From: Verrucomicrobiales bacterium
GTDB lineage: Bacteria > Verrucomicrobiota > Verrucomicrobiia > Verrucomicrobiales > SLCJ01
NCBI GenBank assembly: GCA_024636835.1
Contig: JAGXGH010000047.1
Coordinates: 1-64,000 of the forward strand
Direction: 5' to 3'
DNA length: 64,000 nt
Both the position numbers and the translations under genes were made by a program. Below the pieces are notes generated by a model. It was not told the DNA's origin and did no database searches. It saw nothing but the letters and a program-made list of their open reading frames with translations. Positions 43,870-52,951 of the stretch are shown piece after piece; positions within the stretch are counted from its first letter, which is position 1, and each line of letters opens with the position of its first letter.

Positions 43870-45174
43870 ATGAACGATCAACCGCCCACACAACCCACCA
43901 TCACCAGGCGTAGAGTCCTCGGTGGCCTCGCCGCATCAGTCGCCGGCCCGCTGATCATTCCTTCCCGTCTGCTTGGTAAAGACGCCCCGTCGAACAAGAT
44001 CACACTCGGCTTCATTGGTATGGGCTTACAAGGGATCAGCCGTAACCTCGCTTCGTTCAACAATCAAGCGGATGCCGTCACTCTCGCCGTTTGCGACGTC
44101 CGCAAGTCAGCGGCCCACAAGGCGAAAAACATTGTCGATCAACATCACGACAACCGGGACTGCTTCGCCAGTAGTGACTTCCGCGAAATCATTGATCGCG
44201 ACGATATCGATGCGATCGTAATCTCCACTCCCGACCACTGGCACGTCCCGCTGTCGATGGCCGCGCTGAAAGCTGGCAAGGACGTCTTCTGCGAAAAACC
44301 GACCTTGACCATTACCGAGGGCCGCCGCTTGGTCGAAGAAGTCACCCGCCGTAAGGCGGTTTTTCAATGGGGCATCGAAGACCGCTCGCTCATCAAATAC
44401 CACCGTCTCGCCGGCTGGGCCCGCAGCGGTATGCTCGGCACTTTGAAGTCCATCCACGTCGTCCTGCCCCGCAAACGGTCTTACCCCCGCGAAGAACCCG
44501 CCCCCGTGCCCGAAGACCTCGACTGGAACCTGTGGCTCGGGCCCGCTCCGTTCCACCCCTACACTCCTCGCCGCGCCGAACCCCAGCACTGGCGCATGAT
44601 CAGCGACTACAGTGGCGGCACGATCACCGACTGGGGGTCTCACCTCATTGATACCGCCCAAGTCGGTGCCGGTATGGAAAACAGTGGTCCGATAGAAGTC
44701 GTCGGTAGCGCCGTCATACCTGATTCCGAATCCTCGGAAAGTAGTGTCCCTCTCGACCTCAAGCTCCGCTACCACTACCCGAATGACGTCGAAATGTTTG
44801 TCACCAACGGCGAGGTCGATATCAAGTTCGTCGGTGCCGAAGGCTGGGCGCGTTGCAAGGGATGGAACGGACAATGGTCCGCCAGCGACCACGAGATGCT
44901 TCGCCGTGACATCTTCGCTCCCGAAGCCGGCTACTGGTCGCGCCCGCCAATCGAACACCGCGACTTCCTCGACGCCGTAAAGTCGCGCGGCAAACCGGCC
45001 TATCATGTCGAGGCCGGTCACCGGCTTGCAACCGCCCTTCATCTGGGTCACTTGGCTGCACGCTCTGGCCGGACGATCGGTTGGAACCCCGACATCGAAA
45101 GCTTTTCAGACGACGACACCGAAAGCGCGAAAAGCTTCATCTACCATCGTCCGTCTCGGGACTGGAGCAGTTGA
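43870..45174 (+). CDS. TAT-exported Gfo/Idh/MocA-family oxidoreductase
   Basis: A 434-residue NAD(P)-dependent sugar-type oxidoreductase. A twin-arginine signal (TRRRVLGGLAASVAGPLII) precedes the nucleotide-binding fold LGFIGMGLQGISRNLA. The catalytic-region motif CEKPTLTITEGRRL and the C-terminal domain stretch WGSHLIDTAQVGAG are clear. Members with TAT signals are numerous in Planctomycetes and Verrucomicrobia and act on sugars outside the cytoplasm. The substrate is unknown. Stands alone; upstream is the 125-bp element. Confidence 0.9.
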   Translation: MNDQPPTQPTITRRRVLGGLAASVAGPLIIPSRLLGKDAPSNKITLGFIGMGLQGISRNLASFNNQADAVTLAVCDVRKSAAHKAKNIVDQHHDNRDCFASSDFREIIDRDDIDAIVISTPDHWHVPLSMAALKAGKDVFCEKPTLTITEGRRLVEEVTRRKAVFQWGIEDRSLIKYHRLAGWARSGMLGTLKSIHVVLPRKRSYPREEPAPVPEDLDWNLWLGPAPFHPYTPRRAEPQHWRMISDYSGGTITDWGSHLIDTAQVGAGMENSGPIEVVGSAVIPDSESSESSVPLDLKLRYHYPNDVEMFVTNGEVDIKFVGAEGWARCKGWNGQWSASDHEMLRRDIFAPEAGYWSRPPIEHRDFLDAVKSRGKPAYHVEAGHRLATALHLGHLAARSGRTIGWNPDIESFSDDDTESAKSFIYHRPSRDWSS

Positions 45175-45520
45175 CGCTCGAAGATGCCAGAATGGCTTAT
45201 ATCAGTTTCGAATGACAAGGAAATGATTTAGGAAAATGATTTAGGACACCCATTATCCACTCTGTTGAAGTAGATTTTCTACCGCATTTCTCCGAGTCGA
45301 TTCGCCATTAGAATGCCCGTATATATCTAGCCAAGCGGCTTTTACGTCTGCCACTGCCAATCAAATCCTCTATACGCACGCAAGTACTTGTGAAGAGGGC
45401 ATGATTTGCGCATTTCATCGCACTATCATCAAGCTCAATAGATGAGTATCCTTATTGATTTTTCATGTTCATTAAACGCTGGACAGCGATCCGGCCACAC
45501 GGTGAAGTTGTGGCGAACGC
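45175..45520. other. Intergenic region
   Basis: A 346-base gap with no gene. The only structure noticed is a short tandem repeat of GGAAAATGATTTA (two copies, 45220-45247). Confidence 0.7.
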
Positions 45521-46852
45521 ATGCCAGCAGATCCAACGCTTCAAAATCAAACAGCTGATCCCGCAGCCATTGTTGAAGTTCCAGTTGAAAAGAACACAAC
45601 TTCTAAGCGGTCTTTTTTCCGCCTCGTACTCCTTACTACGGTCGTCCTGCTCATTATCGGTCTAGGATGGGTGAACCTGCGCCTTTATGCTGTGCCCAAA
45701 GGCGCTGCCTCGGGCGGGGACTTCGCCGAGGATGCCGTGGCCCAACTCACCAACATCGGTCGCCGGTTGCGGGCAGGCGAGGGCGAGGACATGCAGCGTA
45801 TTTTCCCGGAAGGATGGTTCTTTAGCCATGCGCTTTACGGCTTCGCGTGGGTGAACGTGGGTCTGCAGACGCCGTCTAACGACCTCAAACGACGAGCCAT
45901 CAACGAAGTGCGCTGGGTTCTGCAGCGCATGGATACGCTACAGGGCATCGAGCCATTCACCGAGAATACGCAAGTGGAGCATGGTGTATTTTACCTCGGT
46001 TGGAAAAACCGCCTGCTAGGTGGATTACTTACACTGCAACCAGTGCGGATGATCGAAGAAGCGACAACGTTCCATCGCCAGAGCGAACAACTTGCGGCGG
46101 CGTTTCGCACTACGCCAACACGCCACCTCGACGCATATCCTGGACAAGCCTGGCCGTGTGACAATGTGATGGCGCTGGCGTCGCTACGCATTCATGATGA
46201 ACTTTACGGCCCGCAGTATGGCGACGTCATCGACTCTTGGTTGAGCTTCACCCAAGAACATCTCGATCCCGAGACTGGGCTCGTCGTTCATAAGATCGAC
46301 GGACACAGCGGAACGACGCTCATCGCGCCGCGTGCCTCCACCCAGGTTTACATTCTCTCGATGCTGCCGGAACTGAGCCCTGAGTTCGCCCGTGACCAGT
46401 ATGCACGATTCCGTAGCCTCTTTGTGCAGGACTGGCTCGGCTACCTTCCGGTGCGCGAATACCCGAAAGGAAAATACGGTTCCGGAGATGTGGACACCGG
46501 TCCGCTGATCTTCGGCATCAGCCCCTCGGCCACCGTGGTTTCCATCGCAGCGGCTCGAGCAAACGGCGACTTTGAACTGGCCGAACGCTCGATCATTTTG
46601 AGTGAAACCGTTGGCGTGCCGTGGACGGCGGATGGGGAGAAATCCTTCGGTTTTGGAGCCGTCGTCGTGGCGGATGCTTTTCTCGTCTGGGGCAAGACGC
46701 TCGTGTCGTGGACGCCCACAACAGAAGTTTCATTTCCACCTACCACAAGTGTCTGGTGGCGATTGAGACTGCACGGGATATCCTTGTTGATAGTTGCCCT
46801 TGTCATCCTCATCGTTCGCAAAACCTTCCGTCCACGGAAGAAAGTGATTTAG
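45521..46852 (+). CDS. Membrane protein with a large helical extracytoplasmic domain
   Basis: A 443-residue protein: an N-terminal helix (LVLLTTVVLLIIGLGWVNLRLY, about residues 35-56), about 350 residues of soluble helical sequence, and a C-terminal helix (LHGISLLIVALVILIVRKTF). Patterns such as HLDAYPGQAWPCDNVMALASL and SGDVDTGPLIFGISPSATVVSIAAARANGD suggest an alpha/alpha-toroid of the linalool dehydratase/isomerase-like type, but this is only a resemblance. Function unknown. A short AAAAAGCGCTTTTT palindrome at 46881-46894 may terminate it. Confidence 0.72.
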   Translation: MPADPTLQNQTADPAAIVEVPVEKNTTSKRSFFRLVLLTTVVLLIIGLGWVNLRLYAVPKGAASGGDFAEDAVAQLTNIGRRLRAGEGEDMQRIFPEGWFFSHALYGFAWVNVGLQTPSNDLKRRAINEVRWVLQRMDTLQGIEPFTENTQVEHGVFYLGWKNRLLGGLLTLQPVRMIEEATTFHRQSEQLAAAFRTTPTRHLDAYPGQAWPCDNVMALASLRIHDELYGPQYGDVIDSWLSFTQEHLDPETGLVVHKIDGHSGTTLIAPRASTQVYILSMLPELSPEFARDQYARFRSLFVQDWLGYLPVREYPKGKYGSGDVDTGPLIFGISPSATVVSIAAARANGDFELAERSIILSETVGVPWTADGEKSFGFGAVVVADAFLVWGKTLVSWTPTTEVSFPPTTSVWWRLRLHGISLLIVALVILIVRKTFRPRKKVI

Positions 46853-47141
46853 GGATTGGTGCCAGGCGACGAAAATCAAAAAAAAGCGCTTTTTCGCAGC
46901 AAACATCCCCCTCGCGCCTCACATAGTTTGGGCAGTCGCTCGCTGCGCTCCTGTCAATAACCTCCAGTCTTTGTCACAATCTTTGCTCCCCTTCGCAGCG
47001 AAGGTAAGAATCCTCATTGATTAAGCGGTGTAAGATTGTCGTCCCGAGCTACGAATCTGTTTCATAAGAAAGCGTCGGTCATTCCAATTTTACCGAGCCG
47101 CGCAACGCTCGTGCGAATTTCCTACACCTGTGCCTTCATCC

Positions 47142-47457
47142 ATGAAACGATTCCTTATCATTCTCTCCGTCGTCCTGGCATTGATCGCCGGGGGCACACT
47201 GTACTATTTCGTTGGAAAGCGCTATGAGGTGGTGATCAGACAGGATCAAATTGACACCGCGTTGTCTGAGCGTTTTCCTGCATCGAAGAAGTATCTGGAC
47301 AAGGTCACCGAAATTGCCTCTGAGGCGGCGAAGGAATTCGATGAAACGAAAGTGGTTTACAAGCTTGAGACGAAGGGTGCGAAAACCACCGGCAAAGCTC
47401 CTTCTCAAGGACTTCGAGTTTCGTGATCAATCCATTTTCGTCACCATGGGAATCTAG
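47142..47457 (+). pseudogene. DUF1439-like lipoprotein remnant
   Basis: From the ATG at 47142 a signal segment (MKRFLIILSVVLALIAGG) leads into YEVVIRQDQIDTALSERFPASKKYL, the start of DUF1439 (YceB-like). The frame stops at 47426. A second frame, from about 47395 (KDFEFRDQSIFVTMGI), continues the likely protein and then meets a stop at 47457. DUF1439 proteins are about 180 residues, so this looks like a frameshifted and 3'-truncated copy. The following BNR gene begins at once. Confidence 0.5.
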
Positions 47458-47504
47458 AAACACAGGGCAAGCTGATGTTCGGAATCCGAAAACTAACAAA
47501 CACT

Positions 47505-48866
47505 ATGATCTCACTAACAACCAAATGCGCAGCGATTTTTGTGATACTCACGGGTACGGTGAATTTTGCATTCGCCGCGGATAAGGCGGAATCGGAGTTA
47601 AAGGTGGAAAAGGTCATGGAGATTGCCGAGGTGCCGGCGGGCTTTCGCGTTGGCTTTTGCCTGCTGACCACTCAAGAGATTCAGTATGTTGCCTATTACG
47701 ATGCACAGCGCCGTATGACGATTGCCTTGCGAGCACTTGATTCAGACAAATGGCAATACCAGGTCCTACCGTCGGAGGTTGGCTGGGATTCGCATAACTA
47801 CATCACAATGGCGGTAGATGATGACGGTCATTTGCATGTGTCTGGGAATATGCACGCTGAGCCGCTGATCTATTTTCGCACGGAGAAGCCGGGGGATATT
47901 TCGACACTGAAGGGGGTTCCCATGACCGGTGAGAATGAGCAGCGGTGCACCTACCCAAAATTCATGCGTGATGGTAGCAACAGATTACTCTTTCACTACC
48001 GTGACGGCGGGAGCGGTGATGGGAATGAGATCTATAATGTTTATGATCTGAAGACGAAGATGTGGAAGCGTCTCTTGGACAAGCCGCTTACGGACGGACA
48101 AGGTAAAATGAACGCCTACATGCAAGGACCCTCGCGCGGACCGGATGGCTGGTTTCATCTCGTCTGGGTTTGGCGCGATACTCCGGACTGTGCCACAAAT
48201 CACCATCTCTCTCATGCCAGAAGCAAAGACTTGATCCATTGGGAATCCGTCTTTGGAGAGAGCGTTGAATTGCCACTGACACTCGACGAGAACAAACTGT
48301 GGGTCGATCCCGTTCCAAGTGGAGGCGGCATGATCAACGGTGGTCAGAAGTTGAATTTTGACTCGGAGAGCCGGCCGATCATCACCTACCACAAGTCCGA
48401 CGCTGACGGCAACATGCAGATTTACGCAGCCCGCCCTGAAGATGGAGAATGGACGATTCACAAGCTAACTGACTGGAGTGAGCCGGTAAAGTTTAGCGGT
48501 GGCGGAACGATGGGCTTCATTGGTATCACGATCAGTGGGCTAAGCCGGGCAGAAGCTGGAACTCTTACCATGACCTATCGGCACCGTGATTATGGAAGTG
48601 GTCGACTGGTGATTGACGAGAAGACAATGCGTCCGGTGAAGAAAGAGATCAAGGTCGTGCCGGAGTATCCTGAAGAACTCAATACTCTACAAAGTGATTT
48701 CGAGGGCATGGAAATCCGGCGAGCCGGTGACATCGGTGATTCTCATAACGACGCGGTGAGTTACATCCTTCAGTGGGAGACATTGGGGGCGAACCGCGAT
48801 CGTCCTCGGCAGCCACCCTTGCCGGAACCGAGTAAATTAAGGCTCTACAAACTCACGCCAAGGTAA
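47505..48866 (+). CDS. BNR-4 family exported protein, possible polysaccharide lyase
   Basis: About 453 residues from the ATG at 47505 (MISLTTKCAAIFVILTGTVNFAFA, a signal peptide before ADKAES); an earlier ATG at 47475 precedes it. The fold is a beta-propeller of the BNR-4 type (PF15892): GWDSHNYITMAVDDDGHLHV, FHYRDGGSGDGNEIYN, SHARSKDLIHWE. The family includes ulvan lyases (PL24/PL25), in which histidines in such motifs are catalytic. A sulfatase is encoded convergently 96 bases away, so both may degrade a sulfated algal polysaccharide. Substrate is inferred. Confidence 0.8.
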   Translation: MISLTTKCAAIFVILTGTVNFAFAADKAESELKVEKVMEIAEVPAGFRVGFCLLTTQEIQYVAYYDAQRRMTIALRALDSDKWQYQVLPSEVGWDSHNYITMAVDDDGHLHVSGNMHAEPLIYFRTEKPGDISTLKGVPMTGENEQRCTYPKFMRDGSNRLLFHYRDGGSGDGNEIYNVYDLKTKMWKRLLDKPLTDGQGKMNAYMQGPSRGPDGWFHLVWVWRDTPDCATNHHLSHARSKDLIHWESVFGESVELPLTLDENKLWVDPVPSGGGMINGGQKLNFDSESRPIITYHKSDADGNMQIYAARPEDGEWTIHKLTDWSEPVKFSGGGTMGFIGITISGLSRAEAGTLTMTYRHRDYGSGRLVIDEKTMRPVKKEIKVVPEYPEELNTLQSDFEGMEIRRAGDIGDSHNDAVSYILQWETLGANRDRPRQPPLPEPSKLRLYKLTPR

Positions 48867-48962
48867 TGGGCAAGACAATAATGTGGTGCTGATGCCAGTA
48901 GCCTGTGAACAAAGATTCCGTTAGAGCAATTCTCCTAGAAAAGCTCATAACAAATCTTGGTG

Positions 48963-50501
48963 TCAGAATTTTACCCCCGTGAGTTTCGCCCACGCTATCC
49001 ATTGCTTGGTCATCTGCTCGACCTTTTCTGGATGATCCGTTGCGACATTGGTGGCTTCGGTGCGGTCGACAGCCATATGGAAAAGCTCCCATCCTTTTTT
49101 AGGGTTTTCCCAAACCAACTTCCAGTCTCCATCGCGCACGGCACGTTTACCGGCCCAGAACCAGAACAAGGGTTTGGTTCGCTCGATGCTTTCCGCTTCA
49201 CCTGTCAACACAGGAAGTAGGCTGATACCCTCAGCTTGGATCAATGGTTTTTCATCGTTCATTTCCGGATAGCTGCCACCTGCCGCATCGAGAAAAGTCG
49301 GCATGAAATCGATGATGTGTCCGACCTGATCCGTGCGTGATCCTGCTTTGATTTTACCTGGCCAGCGAATCACCAAAGGAGATGCCACTCCGCCTTCATG
49401 GGTGTGCGCTTTGTAGCGTGCGAATGGCGTGTTCTGGGCATACGCCCAGTTCGGCCCGACGTGGCTATACCATTCCTTAGGTCCGGGGCGGTGTTCGGTA
49501 TTTCCTGCGCCTCCGGGAGTTTCGGCACAGGCGCCGTTGTCCGAGATGAACATGATCATCGTGTTGTCGGCGATCTTTAGTTCATCGAGAGTTGCCAACA
49601 CCCGACCAATGTTTTGATCCATGTTGTCGACCATCGCTGCGTAGGTTTCCATTCGCAGGTTTTCCCATTCCGTGTCAGGATTTTTGCCTTCGGAAAAGGG
49701 TTGATTGTTCGGGTTCGGTCCAGGTTCTGGAAAGATCTTTGGATCAATTAACCCCATCTCTACCTGGCGCTCATAGCGCGATTTACGCAGTGCATCCCAG
49801 CCCGCTGAATATTTTCCTTTGTATTTTGCGATGTCCTCCGGCTTGGCGTGGAGCGGATAATGCGGTGCTGTATAAGGCAGGTAATGGAAAAACGGTTTCC
49901 CAGTAGCGCTTTGCTTTTTGATCGTCTCAATCGCGTGATCGGTGAACGCATCCGTGGTGTAAAAGTCTTCCGGAAATTGGGTAATGCGTTTGTCGTCTTG
50001 TCCGAAAAAACGCACCTTGCCGCCTTTGAATTGGGGATCTGCGAGGGCGGGGTTAAAAAAATTACAGCACCCATCCCAAAGTCCGTAACTCTCATCAAAT
50101 CCACGGTCAAACGGGCGATGTGGCGCGCGCGATCCATTGTGCCACTTGCCGCTTAGTCCCGTTTGATAACCAGCCAACTTCAGCGCTTCTCCAAGCGTTA
50201 GCATATTGTCATCGAGTAACTCGATGCCGCGCCCGCCCTTTCGTGGATAGAGCCCGGTGAGCAAACTGGCTCGTGTCGTGGTGCATTTCGCGTTGTTGTA
50301 AAAATTGGTGAACTGCATCCCCTCGCGACAAATCCGGTCAATGTTCGGCGTCGCAATTTCACTGCCGTAACAGCCGATATCCGACCACCCCATATCATCC
50401 GCCATAATCAGAATGATATTGGGTCGGTTTTCTCCGCTCGCGATCAGCGTGACAACGAAAAATAAAGCGAAGGCGATAAGGCGTTTCATATTCACTGACA
50501 T
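48963..50501 (-). CDS. Exported sulfatase
   Basis: A 512-residue arylsulfatase-family enzyme with a signal peptide (MKRLIAFALFFVVTLIASG). Typical motifs: NIILIMADDMGWSDIGCYG (metal-binding Asp pair), the formylglycine motif CTTTRASLLTG with Cys73, GLSGKWHNG and FISDNGA. The Cys-type site must be oxidised by a formylglycine-generating enzyme, which is not in the window. Probably removes sulfate from a polysaccharide. Convergent with the BNR-4 gene. Confidence 0.93.
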   Translation of the reverse strand: MSVNMKRLIAFALFFVVTLIASGENRPNIILIMADDMGWSDIGCYGSEIATPNIDRICREGMQFTNFYNNAKCTTTRASLLTGLYPRKGGRGIELLDDNMLTLGEALKLAGYQTGLSGKWHNGSRAPHRPFDRGFDESYGLWDGCCNFFNPALADPQFKGGKVRFFGQDDKRITQFPEDFYTTDAFTDHAIETIKKQSATGKPFFHYLPYTAPHYPLHAKPEDIAKYKGKYSAGWDALRKSRYERQVEMGLIDPKIFPEPGPNPNNQPFSEGKNPDTEWENLRMETYAAMVDNMDQNIGRVLATLDELKIADNTMIMFISDNGACAETPGGAGNTEHRPGPKEWYSHVGPNWAYAQNTPFARYKAHTHEGGVASPLVIRWPGKIKAGSRTDQVGHIIDFMPTFLDAAGGSYPEMNDEKPLIQAEGISLLPVLTGEAESIERTKPLFWFWAGKRAVRDGDWKLVWENPKKGWELFHMAVDRTEATNVATDHPEKVEQMTKQWIAWAKLTGVKF

Positions 50502-50800
50502 TAGCGAGTGCTCCAGGAAGAGAAAACACCAAAATCGCCGCGATAACAGTAAGAAAAAGCCGCGGCTTCCATGGTATTCACGGATAGGGAATCACGGTGA
50601 GTCGCATAGACATCCTGTCACTGTCGATGGGCATCTTGAAGATGTGCACAGGCGCGGTGCCGGTGTCGAGTAGGGGTAGCCACTCCAGTGGGTAAATCTC
50701 AGCAATGAATTTATCCGTGGGTTGACTTGGAAACAATTTAGCGGACTCCGCGGACTGACTATTTTTGCTAATCAACCAAAGCAGGAGAAACCAATCCAGT

Positions 50801-51369
50801 CTATCGTCTCCGTCGGAAGAATAGACTGGTTCCTACCAGCAGCAGGAGCGTGGCGCTAGGTTCGGGCACTTTGGCTACTTGTTGAGTATCGGATAGGCGT
50901 ACACCATTTGCATCAGCAAGGAAGACGTTTCCCTGAAAGGTTCCCACTGCTGTCGGGTTGAAGCCTAGAGTCGCAGAAAGGTTCCAAGTTCCCGCCTTGA
51001 TTACGACTGTGTTACCTGTTGTTACAGCGATGTCACTTAATCGAAAGTAGCCGTCATTGGCGGTCACCGCGCCGAAGTTGAATTGTGTATTATCATATAG
51101 CGAAAGGAAAGTCGTCGCCGTCACTGTCCCTCCATTGACCACATAGTTTAGTGCCGGAGTCGCGGTGCTGAAATCACGAGTCCCATCACCGATTACCCAT
51201 TCGTCAAAAACCAATAAGGCTACATTCCCATCGCCGGTCACGTTAAAAGTGATGTCTTCGTTCAGCTCGGCCACACCTGTGCCGACAATAGGGTCGCCGG
51301 TAATGATAAAGGCGGCATGAGATGCCGACAAGGCGAGTAAGGAAATAGTGAGAAGAGAAATGACTTCAT
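50801..51369 (-). pseudogene. PEP-CTERM protein with a frameshifted signal peptide
   Basis: The main frame (50801-51331, opening TTG) gives a 176-residue beta-rich protein ending in a PEP-CTERM signal (VPEPSATLLLLVGTSLFFRRRR). Upstream, the same frame reads ISLLTISLLALSASHA, a good signal peptide, but has no start codon. The ATG at 51369 that should begin it (ATGAAGTC) is out of frame by one base; restoring a third A (Met-Lys-Val-Ile-Ser) would repair it. Either a one-base deletion, real or from sequencing, or a gene switched off by slippage. Confidence 0.7.
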
Positions 51370-51729
51370 TTGGATGATCAAAACTCTATATGCTGCCCGA
51401 CGTGTCCGTCAATCAATAATTGATAACAAATCAAGGTGCGGGATGGATCTGACGCGTCGCGTAGAACCGCTGCGCGGCACGCGATTGAAAAGTGGATAAT
51501 TAATCTTCGTATTGATCGTGGGCTCGTTGTGCGTGGCGAATAGTCATCTTTTCATTCGAAACTTCTATGATGGTGTAGAAAACTGCTGCTACTCGTATCC
51601 ACTGAGTGTTATGGCTCGACAATCAGAGATTTTCGGACGCTTAAAAATTTATTTTAGCCTGACCGCAACTTTTCAGAGTTTATTGGGTTGTTTAAGGTTG
51701 CCGCGCGATACAGCCCGGCATCCAAACAC
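51332..51729. other. Intergenic region with a repeat copy
   Basis: About 400 bases between the PEP-CTERM gene and the EF-hand gene. It holds interspersed repeat copy 4 (51422-51566). No gene is seen. Confidence 0.7.
51422..51566 (+). repeat. 140-bp interspersed repeat, copy 4
   Basis: Family core intact: GATCTGACGCGTCGCGTAGA then ACCGCTGCGCGGCACGCGATTG, then TTGATCGTGGGCTCGTTGTG and GCGTGGCGAATAGTC, ending CATTCGAAAC. The opening palindrome is decayed (ATAACAAATCAAGG). Confidence 0.85.
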
Positions 51730-52068
51730 ATGAAAACTAAATCGTTAATCGCTGTCGCTGGGATACTTGCCCTGATGGGTGTCTCTTATGCGGAAGAGGG
51801 TGCAAAGAAACCCAAAAAAGACAAGGTAGTCGCTCCTGAAATGCTCGCCAAATACGACAAAAACCAAGACGGCAAACTCAGTAAAGAAGAGCGTGCTGAG
51901 ATGAAAAAGGATAAGAAAAAGGACCCGGCGAGCAAGCCAAAGTGTGATAAAAAGTCTAAAGTAATCTCACCTGAGATCCTTGCCAAATACGACAAGGACC
52001 AAGACGGCAAGCTCAGTAAAGATGAGCGTAAGGAGATGAAAAAAGACCAGCCGAAAAAAGAGAAATAG
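51730..52068 (+). CDS. Exported EF-hand calcium-binding protein
   Basis: About 112 residues from the ATG at 51730, with signal peptide MKTKSLIAVAGILALMGVSYA. The mature protein is Lys-rich and has two EF-hand loops, DKNQDGKLSKEE and DKDQDGKLSKDE, each followed by RxEMKKD. The two repeats (PEMLAKYDKNQDGK and PEILAKYDKDQDGK) are almost identical at protein and DNA level, showing recent internal duplication. Role unknown, perhaps calcium buffering outside the membrane. A terminator follows. Confidence 0.88.
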   Translation: MKTKSLIAVAGILALMGVSYAEEGAKKPKKDKVVAPEMLAKYDKNQDGKLSKEERAEMKKDKKKDPASKPKCDKKSKVISPEILAKYDKDQDGKLSKDERKEMKKDQPKKEK

Positions 52069-52112
52069 CCTCCTGCTCACCTATCGGATCTGCGATATTT
52101 GCGGATATTCAG

Positions 52113-52147
52113 GCAGTCACTCCTTACGGGGTGAATGCTTTTTTTTT
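52113..52147 (+). terminator. Rho-independent terminator after the EF-hand gene
   Basis: GCAGTCACTCC pairs with GGGGTGAATGC (two mismatches) across a TTAC loop, followed by nine T. It lies 45 bases after the stop codon. Confidence 0.8.
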
Positions 52148-52174
52148 GGGCTTATAGTGAGATTCAGCTTCTTA

Positions 52175-52219
52175 TATACCGCTTTCGAGAAAAAATATAA
52201 GTATTCGCCGCGAACAAGA
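52175..52219 (-). repeat. 140-bp interspersed repeat, fragment
   Basis: Only the distal end remains: ATACCGCTTTCGA...TATTCGCCGCGAACAAG, matching the end of the family on the minus strand. It lies just before the TetR-like gene. Confidence 0.6.
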
Positions 52220-52236
52220 CATGACCTGGCTATCCA

Positions 52237-52929
52237 ATGCGGCGAGGTGAATCCGGGCGGCGTATTGTCACCGTGGCTACAAAATCATCATCCAAGAAAA
52301 AGAAGGCATCGAAACTGTCCATCACAGATGCTTATTGGGAGTATCTGCTGGAGCACGGCTCACCGCCGGCGAGTGTCTTCAAGTTCTGTAAGGAGCATGG
52401 AATCACGGAACGGGAATTCTACAGCGAACACGGGTCGTTTGAATCGATTGAGGCCGATTTTTGGCAACAAACGGTAGAGGAGACTCTGGAGACTATGAAA
52501 GCGGACAAAGACGCTGAGCTCTATGATTCGCGTCAGCTTTTGCTCGCATTTTATTACACTTATTTTGAGCAGGCGCTCGATCACCGCTCGCGGTTTCTTC
52601 TTCGGTTTCCGTCATTGAAGGCTATGGGCTCGTCTCAATTGAAAGGCTTCCGTCATGCGTTCAAAGAATTCGCTGCATCGCTGATGGAGAAGGCGCGCGA
52701 CGAAGAAGTGGTGACCGATATAAAACGTCTCAATGATTTGCAGGAAAGGGGGCTCTACCCGCAATTCCGGTTTCTCATCGACTTCTACGTGAAGGATAGT
52801 AGTCGTGGGTTTGAAGACACGGATGCGCTGATTGAAAAGTCGGTCCGCTTCTTCTTTGATACTGCTCGTCTGCCGGCATTCGAATCAACGGTGGATCTTT
52901 TTCGCTTCCTGCTTCCACGCCTTCGATAG
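52237..52929 (+). CDS. TetR-like regulatory protein
   Basis: A 230-residue protein (or 218 from a GTG at 52273) with a basic start (KSSSKKKKASKLS) and then a helical N-terminus like a TetR DNA-binding domain (SITDAYWEYLLEHG, SVFKFCKEHGITEREFYSEHGSFESIEADF). The remainder is a helical TetR-C-like domain. The helix-turn-helix is diverged but has the expected spacing. It lies 22 bases before the UbiB-type kinase and is likely co-transcribed with it. Such pairs are seen in Bacteroidota and Verrucomicrobiota, but the ligand is unknown. Confidence 0.78.
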   Translation: MRRGESGRRIVTVATKSSSKKKKASKLSITDAYWEYLLEHGSPPASVFKFCKEHGITEREFYSEHGSFESIEADFWQQTVEETLETMKADKDAELYDSRQLLLAFYYTYFEQALDHRSRFLLRFPSLKAMGSSQLKGFRHAFKEFAASLMEKARDEEVVTDIKRLNDLQERGLYPQFRFLIDFYVKDSSRGFEDTDALIEKSVRFFFDTARLPAFESTVDLFRFLLPRLR

Positions 52930-52951
52930 TCCTGTTTTACCCACCCGCGAT

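Noticed and set aside
50578-50775. 65-codon minus-strand frame between the sulfatase and the PEP-CTERM gene
   Set aside because: Protein-like ending (IDSDRMSMRLTVIPYP) but no ribosome site, no domain and no length support; it could be the tail of a decayed gene.
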